A stretch of DNA of 64,000 nt from Nymphaea colorata (lineage: Eukaryota; Streptophyta; Magnoliopsida; Nymphaeales; Nymphaeaceae): the NCBI RefSeq assembly GCF_008831285.2, contig NC_045138.2, positions 14,086,571-14,150,570 of the forward strand, given 5' to 3'. The notes below the pieces were generated by a model, which worked only from the letters and a program-made list of their open reading frames with translations, had not been told where the DNA came from and ran no database searches. Below, piece after piece: positions 1 through 13,620 of this stretch. Position 1 is the first letter of the stretch, and each line of letters begins with the position of its first letter. The translations under genes were made by a program, and so were the position numbers.

Positions 1-265
1 AACAGATCAACAGTCAGCATCTTTGGCAAAAAAATAAGCTGGCAATCTGAAATTCTACAAGCATACCTTTTCCTATTAACCTATGGCAATTAGGTTAGGC
101 ACCATTTGATCTTTTACAATTAAATTTCTATGCCACTCGTCCTAATCAAGTGCAGGGACAAAAGTACAATGTTCTCAGCCATGAGCACGTAAAAGCTCGA
201 CGATGAAGCAACAAGGTACACAAATACCGCAGTTGATGGCAGCCCAAAGCCCGTCCTCTCACCAC
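1..265 (-). other. 3' untranslated/downstream region of the RBM39-like gene
   Basis: AT-rich sequence after the TAA stop (bases 266-268). It probably holds the 3' UTR, but no polyadenylation site could be fixed with confidence. No other gene is seen here. Confidence 0.5.
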
Positions 266-3200
266 TTAAGCTCCATCTTCAAATTTTGCATCGTACTGTT
301 GTGGGGGCTGTGGCAAAACCGAGTAATAAAATGTGAAGAAAAAACGAAAGAGAAACTCGAAGGATGCAACAAGAAACAAATTATGAAAACAAAACTTTCA
401 TTACCACAAAGTAAATCTATTCAAACGTCACTGTAGACTATGTAAGATGCTTGCACTAAGTCAACGTTACAAACCAACAAACCATGTACTAGTGAAAGTT
501 GCCGAAAAGAAGTAAAAATGCAAACGGAAATAAGATGGACGGTAGCCAATAAAAGTCTTTGAAACCAGGTGGCCGAAAAAATAACCAAAGTGCCCAACAT
601 GGATACATCTGAAGGATCATATACCTATGTATCTAGAACATGAACATTAATGATAATGATAAATAGACATACTGCACATAAGCAAAACCTACCATGAACA
701 TTGCTGTTATCATTCTCCCTGCAAACCACCTCCCATGCATGGCACGTTGGGCACTAGACGCTGCTGCCACACTGTCAAACTTCAAATAAACATGACCAAG
801 ACTTCTTCTGCAAAAGAAATTCCAAACACAGAAGAATGCAACCAAGGATGAGAGCTAGTTGTTCGTAGGAAAACATGATGGTAGAATTGCGCATGTAGGC
901 CGCAACCATTTTCATGCGCACACAAGGAAAGGGGCAAAAATACAGACTAGCAATTAGATCATGATAATCCTGTATGAAAGGTTGCCCCAAAGATGGAACT
1001 TGCAATTCGAGCAACCTGGAATTTGGCCTTTGTTTTGCACCACTAAGAAAAGGCAAAAATTTATGGGAAACTGACTCCCATTTACAATCAGAAACAACAG
1101 CTTTGAACCATAACAATGCCACAGGGAGGGAGGGACAAAAACAAAATTAGGAACTCACTTGCCTATGCAAGCATGTCCAAATAACATGATTCTAAAACAA
1201 GAGATACACAATGCCAGATAAAAACCGAAATACTCACTTGTCTACAAAGATATGCTTCACCACACCAAAATTAGAACACTCTTCTTGGACATCCTCTTTA
1301 ATGTCCAAATCAAATTCAGGATCAGCCTGTAACACAGACATTTTCGATGTCATCTCATTTGAATATGTAATTAATATAAAAAAGGACCACACACCTCACT
1401 GGTTGGATCAAACATGTTCTTCAACAACAAGCATTCACTGGGAAGGCCAATAGGTTCAGCTGCAGGGAGAGCCACACTAGACGCTCCAGAGGTAGGCAAA
1501 GCAGACAGCTCTTGAAAAGGAAGAATTGGAGGTTGCACTGGAGTGGTGCCATTGAGCAAGGAAGTACGAAGTGAACCCACAATACTATAACAGATGCATA
1601 TCATTTTGCTGTTAAGAAAATCAGAAGGAAACAAATATAGGAAAAGTTGGTGCTAGCCCAAGAATGAACCTCGTAGCTGTACCAGTTCGATCCAGTTTCT
1701 GCATTAGCATTGCCCTTGATCTAGCATTAAGAGACTGCATGAGAAGAACTAAATTGCATAAGTAACACGATCAATAAGTTCACTCACAACATATGGTACA
1801 GAGAGTAGAATGTCAACATAATATGAGAAAATTTTACTTTAAGCCATGAAAAATTATATAAAGTTGCAGCCAAGAGTATAGCTATTATGATTATCCTTTG
1901 TGCAATCACTCACAAAGCTCACATGCTTTATTAATAAATGAAATTCCTGAATTTTCAGACAGGATTCACCGCAAGGCATCTGTGATCCAAACAGTTTAAC
2001 ACCATTGAGCCATATCAGAAAGGGCTTCAATCACAACAACGTCATTAGGACTCTGGCCCTCCAGCATGAAGGACAGACATGTATTTTCCTTCTTATCCTT
2101 TCCATGAATAGCCACCTTCCGTATCTGGGTAAAAATCCCATTTAATGACTAACTAGCCTATAAAGCATCCACTATATCGTACCAGTCTACACCATATGAT
2201 CATGGCAGATAGGATGCCACAGCCACATGATACTATCACTTACCAAACCACCTCCATCATCATCATCGAAATCAGCAGCATTTGCCCCATTGTCTTGCGA
2301 TCCAGCATGATCTGTGACTGCAGAAACCTATACCATAAGATCATTAGGAATCAAAGTTCAGATGTTTCTTTGGGTAGAACAAATACTGCTGGAAAACAAA
2401 AAGTAAGTTTCTTAAAAGAACAAGTTGTAGTATTTTAGTAGAGAATTAAAATGCCAATATGCATACTGACGCTTCCTTGTTCCCTTTCCTCTCTGCCTTC
2501 TCTTCCCCACTCAGAGAGATGAGTTAAATAGTAGCATTAATGAGTTCAACAGACATCGACAGTAAAACAAGTCAACCCCAGCCAGTACCTTGATGGTCCT
2601 CCCTGCAATTTCAAGTTTGCCGTTTAGACACTGAGCTGCTTTTGCATGTTCCAATTGGGCAAACTATTAAAGAAAAGAATAAAGGTAAAAATTAGCCAAG
2701 ACTAACAAAAAAATAAAAGCAAACAGTCAGACAATGCACGCACTTGAACAAATCCAAAGCCTTTGCAATGTCCAGTATCTTGATCAACATGCAGTTGAAC
2801 AAGCTCAACAGGTCCAAAAGCTTCAAATACCTGTAAGTTACAACAAAGAACAGTATGAAACCTTCATAGTGAAAGATTTACAGAGCTTCTAAGATTCTGA
2901 TGAGCGGTGTGATTGTCCAAAAGAGATTAATGAATTACACAATGTCTCAAAAAATCACAAAAACTTGAATGTTTCAACCAGTCCAAACCATTAGGATTAA
3001 GCTTTGATATCAACATGCAATGTAGATCAAGAGAAGCTACTCAAGAACAACACACAAAGACAAAACTTTGACATGAATTATTGAAAATTTTTTCTCAATT
3101 CTACTTTAAAGCATCAGTACTTCAAATTTGGATCCAGAATCCAGCTGCATTTCCATGTCCTCACTCCTCACAAACAACATTACACATGCATCATAATTCG

Positions 3201-6200
3201 GCAAGTAACTTGCAATAAATGCAGCAATCAGTAAACAGTGCCCTACAAGAAACCTCATAGAACAAAGATAGGATTTATTTGAGATTCTGAAGCACATAAG
3301 ACAAACAAAGTTCTAAAGTAGCCTTCAATGTGATGATTGACTGTCATGTAAAGTTTCTTCTGATCCCAAAAGAGGAAAATACGAGAAATTACAATGAAGC
3401 TAGTCGCAAAAAGAAAGAGGAATGTAAATAAATGTCATACACACCTGTCTAAGTTGATCTTCAGTCATATTAAAATGTAAGTTCCCAACATAAAGTTTCC
3501 GAGCGAAAGCTGAATATGGTCCTGCAAGACCACCTGCTCCTGCAGCAGATGCAGTTGATTGAACAAGATTTTTCTCGGCTTCTGAAGGTTTAACCATTAC
3601 AGGCTGACCAAAAAGTGGCTGTCCTGACAGAGCAATTGCCATGGGCACAGACATTGCATCATAGAACTCAACATACCTGCAAGGGGAGGAGGAACATAAG
3701 TTTACTTCTGAGTAATGGAGCAGAAGGTTTTCCAGAAAGAATATATTGTGTAATCAAATTTAACAGTGTCAAGGACTTGGGTAAAAGTTCATTTTGACCA
3801 ACAGCTTTCGATTTAGTAGCGATTAAGTATGTTATAGATTGGAGCATATTCATTTTGTCTCCACCATATACTTGGTAAGACACATATTTCAGATTCATGA
3901 TGTTTCAGCATTTATATATGTATTTTTTAAACCTGAAATATGAAAGCCTATAACACATGAAGAACAATATAAATAAAGCAGCGTGGAATGTGGGATTTTA
4001 ATACCAGCAGAGTGCATGCAGATTCCGAGAATTCATAATCCAAAACATGTTTTAAATAAACACAGAAAACTAATTGATTATATGAGTAATTGTTGAAAAA
4101 GAGTCAGCTAGATCACTATCAGCTGTAAATGTTGCTGCTTCATCCCTCAGTTCCCCCTCTTCATCACCCTTCTCAGCTGTCATAACCTTGTCCTTTGCAT
4201 TTGTTAACATATTAAACAAAATATGAGATATTGCAAGGCATCTTTGTACATGAACGCTCTCAAACATGACAAGACTTTGCGGTTCTACATTAAAGAGCAT
4301 TAGGGACCAGTTAGGCATCCTTGAAACATCAAGCAAGCTATTCTGTGCAGAGAAGCCATTAGGTTGCATGGTTCAGCTGGCCTGTTATGGCCTTATGGGC
4401 AATGTGAGACACGTTTGGTCCCATTGACGACTCCCTGATAGGAATATCTTGCATTAAAAAAACCAACTGTTCCAAACACAAGTAACACAAATTACATACC
4501 CAACTCCTTTTGATCGTCTTGAATTTCGATCCATAATCAGGCGAACATCCCTCACCTGAAAATTTCAAAAGGATACATTAGCATATGCAACGCATTGGGA
4601 GAAATTCTCAAAGCAAGAAAAAAATTTATTTTATCTTTTAATAATGTGCCTGCACATGTCAACACCTTGAGTGATGGTTAGCACTTAGCAGTGTTACCGA
4701 CTAACTTTTTATGAGCTGAGCATATTTACACTCACCACATGCAAAGAATGCCGATGCCCACAAAAAATCACTATAAAACGCATCATTGAACCCAGTGGAG
4801 CATTTGCTGCAATAACAAGCAAATACATCTCAATGATTTTCACCCACACTAGTTTGAATTTCCTTTTATGCATTAGGAATGCACAGTCCTATTGAATATC
4901 CTAGACAAGTGATAGATAGGTAACAGAAGAACTGACAAGGATGATTTAAATGAAATCAACTCCGAAAATAACACACAGAAGTAAAAGTAATTTATGTCAG
5001 AAAGAAAACAATATGTACACGACCCTAAAATCATAGCATGAACACTGCACACAATCATCACACTGACCTTGCCAGCTCTCGAGAAAAACTCATAAACATC
5101 TTTCTCAGTTGCCTTCAAAGACATCTGCAATAAATGGAAACAAGTTCAGATAATTGTGAGGATTCACCCTCAAACTATGTGTTACATTATAATGCAGGAT
5201 GGAAGCGAAGGACTAGCATACAAAGAACAACAGTGAAACAACCTAAGGAAGTGCAAATAAGATATCGCTTGAATATTTCCATAATGAGCAATCGGAATGG
5301 ACTTATTGTCACATAGACAAGTCATACCTGGTAAGCAAACACAGTTCTTTGGTCCCTCTCAGGATCAGCTTCAGATTCCACTGCTTCCTTTTTCCCTTTC
5401 GGCCTCCTGCATCAAGACAAAAAGATGTTTGCAGTTGGTAAAAAAGATACAGATCTTCGACAATTCAGCAGTACTTCAAAAATTCAGAAACTTTTTGCAT
5501 GTTGATAAGCACAGGTTAGTTCGCTTATCTCAGTCATCCAAAAGCAAAAACAGAAAGTTCCAGTACTTGAAACTTGTAACAGCCAAAGCAACAGAATTTA
5601 CGTCAGATACTCTAAACTTTCTTTGTCGAAAAACTTGTAGAAGTAAACCCAACCAATCTTACAGCAGAGTCGTCTCACTAATTGAACTCAAAAAATGTCT
5701 TTTGCTTTACAGGATGGATAAAAGTACGTTTTAAATGCACGCTAGGAAAAAGATGAAGCTATGACATCCAGCACAATATGCTCTCTGTGTTCGAAGAGAA
5801 CAAAGAACATCATCTTTTAACAAGCAGAACTTATGCAGCGACGGTTTCAATAGAAGCACACATTCTGGGACGATGTTAAAAAAAGTTACAAAGAAAAAAG
5901 GAACTCTTGACCCACTATGCGTGACAATCAAATTGTGAGTCTACGAATGGAGCTTCTATCTAACAGAAAACCAAGAAAATACCAACGTACCTGTTACTGT
6001 CTCTAATTTCACTCTCCGGTTCTCTTTCTCTTTGCTTCTCTCCTTTTTCCGTTGCCTCTCCTTCCCTGTTTCTCCTTTCCATCTGTCTCTCGACATCCCT
6101 CTCCTGCTCGCTCCTATGCTTTCCCGAACGGCTGCCGCTTCCAGGGGACCTATCACGGCCCTTCTCCTTCTCTCTTTCCCTCTCTCTTTCACCATCACGC

Positions 6201-6625
6201 TCCTGTACACTCGCTCTTTCACGCTGCGTCTCCCTCCCCTTGTCCGACTTATTGTTCTCCTTCTTTTGTTCACCATACCGAGACCCGCGTTCATAATTGC
6301 TCCTACTGCTCCTGCGGTCATCCTTCTCGCTCCCTCTTGGCAAACCTCGACGGTGTGCCGAGCTCCTCTCAGAATGCCGGGGCTGCCCATGTCTTGATGC
6401 GTGCCGACTCTCGCTCTTGTCGCTCCTCTCTCCATTGTGCTTATCTGATCTTTCCTTCTTCAACCTACTCTCCTTGATCTCCCCATCCCCATCATCCCTA
6501 TCCTTGGAACCCTTCTCCGATTGCTGCCGCTTCCCCGAATTCCCACTCCCGCCCTCCGTGGACGCCTTATGCAATCCAGGGTTCTCAACGGTCTGCTCTA
6601 AGTAATCATACTCATCAAAATCCAT
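266..6625 (-). CDS. RBM39: RBM39/CAPER (CC1-like) splicing factor, 13 exons, complete
   Basis: Nuclear SR-like RNA-binding protein that, by family, links U2AF-type 3' splice-site recognition to spliceosome assembly. Coding exons, read 5' to 3' on the minus strand: 6625-5991, 5406-5328, 5124-5068, 4555-4500, 3676-3445, 2830-2744, 2663-2589, 2327-2244, 1734-1670, 1584-1395, 1326-1238, 807-693, 307-266. All introns are GT-AG and the frame stays open, giving 601 residues. Start MDFDEYDYLEQTVENP resembles plant homologues. Residues 1-212 are an Arg/Glu/Lys/Ser-rich arm. RRM1 is about 231-305 (TVFAYQ; SKGVGYVEF), RRM2 about 336-411 (LYVGNL; CKGFGFVQF), then an LNARSRAMLMQKLDR linker and a C-terminal UHM-type RRM3 (about 505-590) with the GRWFAGR motif that in this family binds tryptophan-containing ligand motifs. 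The last exon encodes only PPQQYDAKFEDGA and the stop. Exon joins were inferred by eye; the family call is firm. Confidence 0.93.
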
Positions 6626-7300
6626 CTATCTCACGCTTCTGTCTGAAAAGAAACAGAAGAAAAGGGAAAGCGTTGCTGAATCCAGCAAAATCACCGAATC
6701 GACTCCAAATAAACCCGGTCGTCAGCTAAAATCCCTAGAAAATGCGACGCAAAACGAACTGCTGCTATCTGTGTCCAGTAAAAAGCCAAGACGATCGCCG
6801 ACAACCATGCAAACTAAACCCTATAAGAAGATTGCGGCAAATAATGGAAAGAGAAAGAGAGTCCGTTAAAGAGCTCGCAGACGGAAACCCTCTTTCCCGC
6901 CTGGCACACACCTTATCTCCTTCTGGGCGTGTCGGTGTGGGGCGCAAGCAAGCGACTGAGAGGATGAAGGAGAGGAGCAGATGGTGGATAGTTCACCTCC
7001 TGGATTGCGGCTGCTGCGCTTCACTTCCCGGTACTTGGCCGTTGGAAAGGGGCAAGCGGGAAGGGTCGCATGGACGGGAGCACGACCTCTCTTTTATCCA
7101 TGGGGGTTGGGTTGGACATGGACGGAGCGAAGATCCACTAAGAACCAAATAAATTAATAAACACAGGGAACTTCCCGGCGGAACCCGGCTCATCGCGCCC
7201 TGCTCCACCCGATTTCTCTTGTTTACGTCTCCTCCTTCACCGAATGGACGAGTATATATATATATAAACCGGATACCTAAGTCAGGAATAAAAAACCTTT
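6626..7300 (-). promoter_or_regulatory. 5' UTR and promoter region of the RBM39-like gene
   Basis: About 675 bp upstream of the RBM39-like ATG. It contains an AAACCCTA telo-box at 6816-6823, a motif common in promoters of plant housekeeping and translation/splicing genes, purine-rich tracts at 6845-6865, and an alternating TATATA run at about 7252-7266. The transcription start was not determined. Open frames in this stretch look like chance reading of GC-rich UTR. Confidence 0.45.
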
Positions 7301-7544
7301 TGATTTTGAGTTTTACAGATGAGTTGAAGTAAAACATATACTAAGTTGATCATTTGTTAGACTTTCATTGTGTCTTTATACTAAGAAAAAATAAACGGCC
7401 CCCAAAAAAATCAACATTTTCATTAAAACAACTTGGACAAAGCATGTTTGTTATCAAAATAGTCTTTATAAATATATTAAGATGTTTATATTGTATGTAA
7501 AATACTTTTAAACAATATATATATATATATATAGATACATATAT

Positions 7545-10230
<2,686 letters not shown>

Positions 10231-10335
10231 TCAAGTGTAATTTTGGGTGACTCCAACATCATGGTTGAAGAAGGCGTCGAGGGAAAGAAGATACCAAAAG
10301 CCCAAAAGGGCGGCACCTCCAATCACAAGATGCAT
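10231..10335 (-). CDS. Candidate small ORF, 34-residue single-pass membrane peptide
   Basis: I do not recognise a family. The frame starts with ATG at 10335 and reads MHLVIGGAALLGFWYLLSLD, then a short polar tail and TGA. The first 20 residues would form one transmembrane helix. It lies downstream, on the same strand, of a promoter-like region (about 10600-10870) with AAACCCTA boxes and a CT tract, which is the only contextual support. It could be a real microprotein, a small exon of a larger transcript, or chance. Cross-species conservation would decide. Confidence 0.3.
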   Translation of the reverse strand: MHLVIGGAALLGFWYLLSLDAFFNHDVGVTQNYT

Positions 10336-10669
10336 TCGTCAAGTACCATTCGAGCCTCTCTCTTTCTAATCATCGCCAATCATAATTGAACGCCGATAGG
10401 GGAAAAAAATGAAGCCAAAAAGAACTAAAACAAATTTTTGTAAACCACAAAAATTATAATGGTGGAGTTAACACTGAGAAAACCAATTGAAACGCAAAGG
10501 AAGATACAAGAAAAAAAAAAAAAAGAGCTCACGCCTTAGAGCTAGTACTTTCCAAATACAACAAACACCACAAAAAAATTCATCAAGAGAAAAAAACAAA
10601 AGAAGAAGGAAACAAATTTCCGCATTCCTCCAAGGCCGCTGAAAAGCAGGAAGACGGCGAAGCAACCAT

Positions 10670-10880
10670 GGACGAAAAGCAGAAAAGGAAACGGCAGAGA
10701 AATAAAAGAGAGAGAGGAACGAATGGGCCTAGTCGAGCGATCAGATGCTAGGGTTTTCCGTCAGCCGGGAACAACCCATTTCCGTCAGCCGCCGCCACAC
10801 AAGAGAGAGAGAGAGAGAGAGAGCTAGGGTTTCCGAAGATCTCCAGTGCGCTTGACGAATGACGACCCTATCCCCGCGGG
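10670..10880 (-). promoter_or_regulatory. Putative minus-strand promoter/5' UTR with telo-boxes and CT tract
   Basis: Read on the minus strand, this GC-richer patch carries AAACCCTAG twice (around 10745-10755 and 10823-10832) flanking an uninterrupted (CT)n tract at 10801-10822. It is followed by pyrimidine-rich leader-like sequence. This combination is typical of transcription starts of plant housekeeping genes. No convincing downstream coding region was found apart from the small ORF at 10231-10335. Confidence 0.45.
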
Positions 10881-11283
10881 AAACCAAAACCATTCCAAAT
10901 CATTTAAATGGACCTGCTAAACCACAATCAGATCGGATTAGTTGGACTTGGAGCCAGTTCCAAGTTTCTGTAATCTGATTCAGATCCGCTGAAATATGAA
11001 CCGTATATACATCAAGTATACGCGCCATAACCCTATTGGATCTGGGAACCAATTTAGCTGACGCCAACCATTTCCGGGTCCAAATCCGAGTCAAGGATAT
11101 CCTAGATCCATAGGGTGGGGCTTGAATGAATGAGATCTAAATCGATGTGAGACCAGGCAACGGTGCAGACCCGGACCATTTGCAACCTTAGTAGCTAAGT
11201 TCATTCAATTGGATTTATCTAGAAAAACCCATAAACTGAATAAATGTGGAGATATCCGGTCCAATCAAAATCCACGGAGAGGT

Positions 11284-11420
11284 GGCGGGAAATTGAAGAA
11301 GAGCAAAAATTTGAAAAGAGCGTTGCGTTTCCCGCGCCTCTCTCTCTCTCGATCCGCCAACAATTTGTTACCGTTTCCATTCTGCAGACGAATACGAGGA
11401 AATCTTTTCCGGAGACGTGA
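11284..11420 (+). promoter_or_regulatory. Promoter-like region with paired E2F sites
   Basis: GGCGGGAAA at 11284-11292 and TTTCCCGCG at 11328-11336 form an inverted pair. Both match the plant E2F/DP consensus TTTSSCGC. They are followed by a CT tract and leader-like sequence with a possible GT donor near 11415. By known biology such sites drive S-phase genes. Downstream plus-strand sequence to about 12540 holds only short broken frames, so the gene may have decayed or have unrecognised exons. Confidence 0.4.
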
Positions 11421-12540
11421 GTTTCTTGTATAATTCTACACTTCGTCTTCTTTTTTTAAAATGCTGGAATTGGGACTCCTGATAGCGGTTCGTTGGTTTG
11501 CATCTGTTCAGGATCTTGAGATGTACAATCGTGGGAGTCCAAGATCTGGGAACGGCTCCTTTGATTGCTAATTGCGTATATGAGAACGTTAAAAAGGTTG
11601 GTTGGTTCAATTTATGCGTGCCTTTGTGTCGCTTTTCTTCACTTTTTAGTTCAATTTGACGTATTTCCCACACTGCTTAGCTTTTTGACTCCCTCCATAT
11701 TGGATGGGTGCACTTGATTCGTCTCCCATCAATATTATTAGTAAAACAAGAAAGGGTTTGATGAGTTTATGAATTTGAAAGAATTTAATCACATGGGTTA
11801 TCTATCATGAATTATTCAGGAAACCTGCTTCCTTTTCTAGACTTCACTTTCCAACTTCACACTGCTTCCTAAATCCAATCACCTATTCTCTTGTAATATG
11901 ATAGATGGAGACTGTGGATTCAATAATTCTATTGCTCCTCTGACATCATTTATACTTTAATAAATCCGGCACGGGTTGCTTCATGATTTTGAAAAGTAAA
12001 TATAATTTTCGTGGTTTATTGATTAAGATGCTCATCGCTATTATACCATTCTTATTTTAGAATGGGTCTCTTCTCGGCAATGAAATCATACATGGTGGGG
12101 GCTTTGCTTGCGATTATTTTGGCTTTAAAACGCTGGAGAAGTCATACCTCTTCAGAGTTGAGTTTGATGCAAAAATTATCTAGAGCCGCAGCATATGCTA
12201 ACGGGAGTTGCTCTTGGCGTCCACAAAAATGACATTGAATCTGTTATAAGAACATGCCATTTGATGTTGCAGTGATGGTTCACATTTCAATACCAGGAAT
12301 CTGAGCCCTCAAGTATAGTTTGGAAATACTTGATATTTTTTTAGGTTTTCGTTTACAGATGTTGTTGCAGGATGAGCATATAAACGCTTGACTTCATATA
12401 TGTAATATGGGAAAGAAATATGGTGGTTACTGTTTGTGAGGGGATTCATTCTCAAGAAAGTGGTATCAGAGTTGTGGTTAGAAAATTTACATGGGTTTTA
12501 AGACTGTAGCCCTAGGTTTGATATTAAAAAATTTGATAGA
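11421..12540. other. Intergenic or degenerate sequence after the E2F promoter
   Basis: No gene recognised. A patch at 12050-12275 follows a good polypyrimidine-AG acceptor and reads as protein-like in two frames (for example MGLFSAMKSYMVGALLAII, and later ALGVHKNDIESVIRTCH in another frame). This suggests a frameshifted coding remnant, but I cannot name the family. Confidence 0.3.
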
Positions 12541-12543
12541 AAG

Positions 12544-13620
12544 GTGAACTTTTTTATATGGCAAAGAAAGTTCAAAGCTCTGCTAGCACAACAAGGTTTG
12601 CAAAAAATCCTTTGTAGGAAAGTCAAAGAAGCCTAAGATAATATCAGACGATGATTGAAATTGTGCCTATCAAATGAAGTAACGTGCAATGCGACAGAAG
12701 AAAAGATTATGGCAGGGTCGTGGCTACGCCTAGAGAGCTTGGACATGATTAAGAATGTATCCAACAAGTTGCATTTGAAGAAGCAACTTTATGGTCTTAG
12801 CGTGAAGGTACTACCATTCTTGACCACCTTGGTGTGTGGAACAAATTGTTGCTAACTTGTATGGATGTTAAGCTTAAAGACAAGAACAAAGCTCTTTTGC
12901 CGCTACGTTGCTAACTTCATTGCCTCCAACAAATGAGCATTTGATGGACACACTACTTACGAGAAAGGGACTAGAAAGATCAAAATTACGAACACTTTCA
13001 TTTTGAATGAGATTAGGAGGAGATCATCACTCGATGATAAAGGTGAGCACTGAGCGGTTGGTAGTGACGACATCCTTTTGTAGATATCAGAAAAGATGAC
13101 CAAAAAGGTAGGAAGTAAAACCAAAAGAAGCCAGTACTTACTTTTAACTGCGGTAAGCAAGTGCACTTCAAAAATCAATACAGAGAGCCATCAAAGAAAA
13201 GCCAGATGAAAGGAGAAAGAGGTAAAAGCATATAAAACAAACAATAAAGGATTATTAGTTCGAATTTGATTATTTTGCCAATTAACAAAAAACCTTGTAT
13301 TTGTATATGCTAGGATCTAGATGGGGTTGTAGACAAAGGGGCCTCACAAAGGGGCCTCCTATCATGTCACTCCATGAGACTCTCCGCAACTACAAGACGG
13401 TCAATTTTGGTGTTGTCTAAATGGCAGATGCAGACATCTCTGTCATTGCAATTGCAAGTGTTAGAGATTTCATTTTCAAACCAGTGTTGGGCGTATGATG
13501 CTTAGAAATGTCAGGCATATTTCAGTTGGAAGGCTATATGAAGGCAATGCAGTTTGTTTGCCATGGAAAATAGAAACTTGGCAAGCTTACTTTGCCTTCT
13601 ATGCTTAGCCTGAGGTAAGA
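12544..13620 (+). mobile_element. Decayed Ty1/copia retrotransposon fragment (gag to protease)
   Basis: Fragments appear in the normal copia order. A gag-like stretch starts with IWQRKFKALLAQQGLQ (12555 onward) and continues with CNATEEKIMAGSWLRLES and NVSNKLHLKKQLYGL (12687-12805), then LDHLGVWNKLL. A degenerate zinc knuckle, FNCGKQVHFKNQY, lies at about 13143-13185 and has lost its first and last cysteines. A protease core, VVDKGASYHVTP, lies at about 13326-13375, with Lys where Ser is usual after the catalytic Asp. LRNVRHI and SVGRL follow at 13500-13540. Stops and frameshifts abound, including a 13-bp duplication in the protease. No integrase, reverse transcriptase or LTRs were found, so this is an inactive relic. 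Confidence 0.8.

Noticed and set aside
5956-6605. Several long open frames on both strands overlapping the first RBM39 exon
   Set aside because: They are shadows of the repetitive Arg/Glu/Ser-coding exon; only the frame starting MDFDEYDYLEQ joins in frame to RRM exons.
12062-12235. Frame starting MGLFSAMKSYMVGALL as a gene
   Set aside because: Protein-like text shifts between frames and no family fits; kept only as a possible degenerate remnant.
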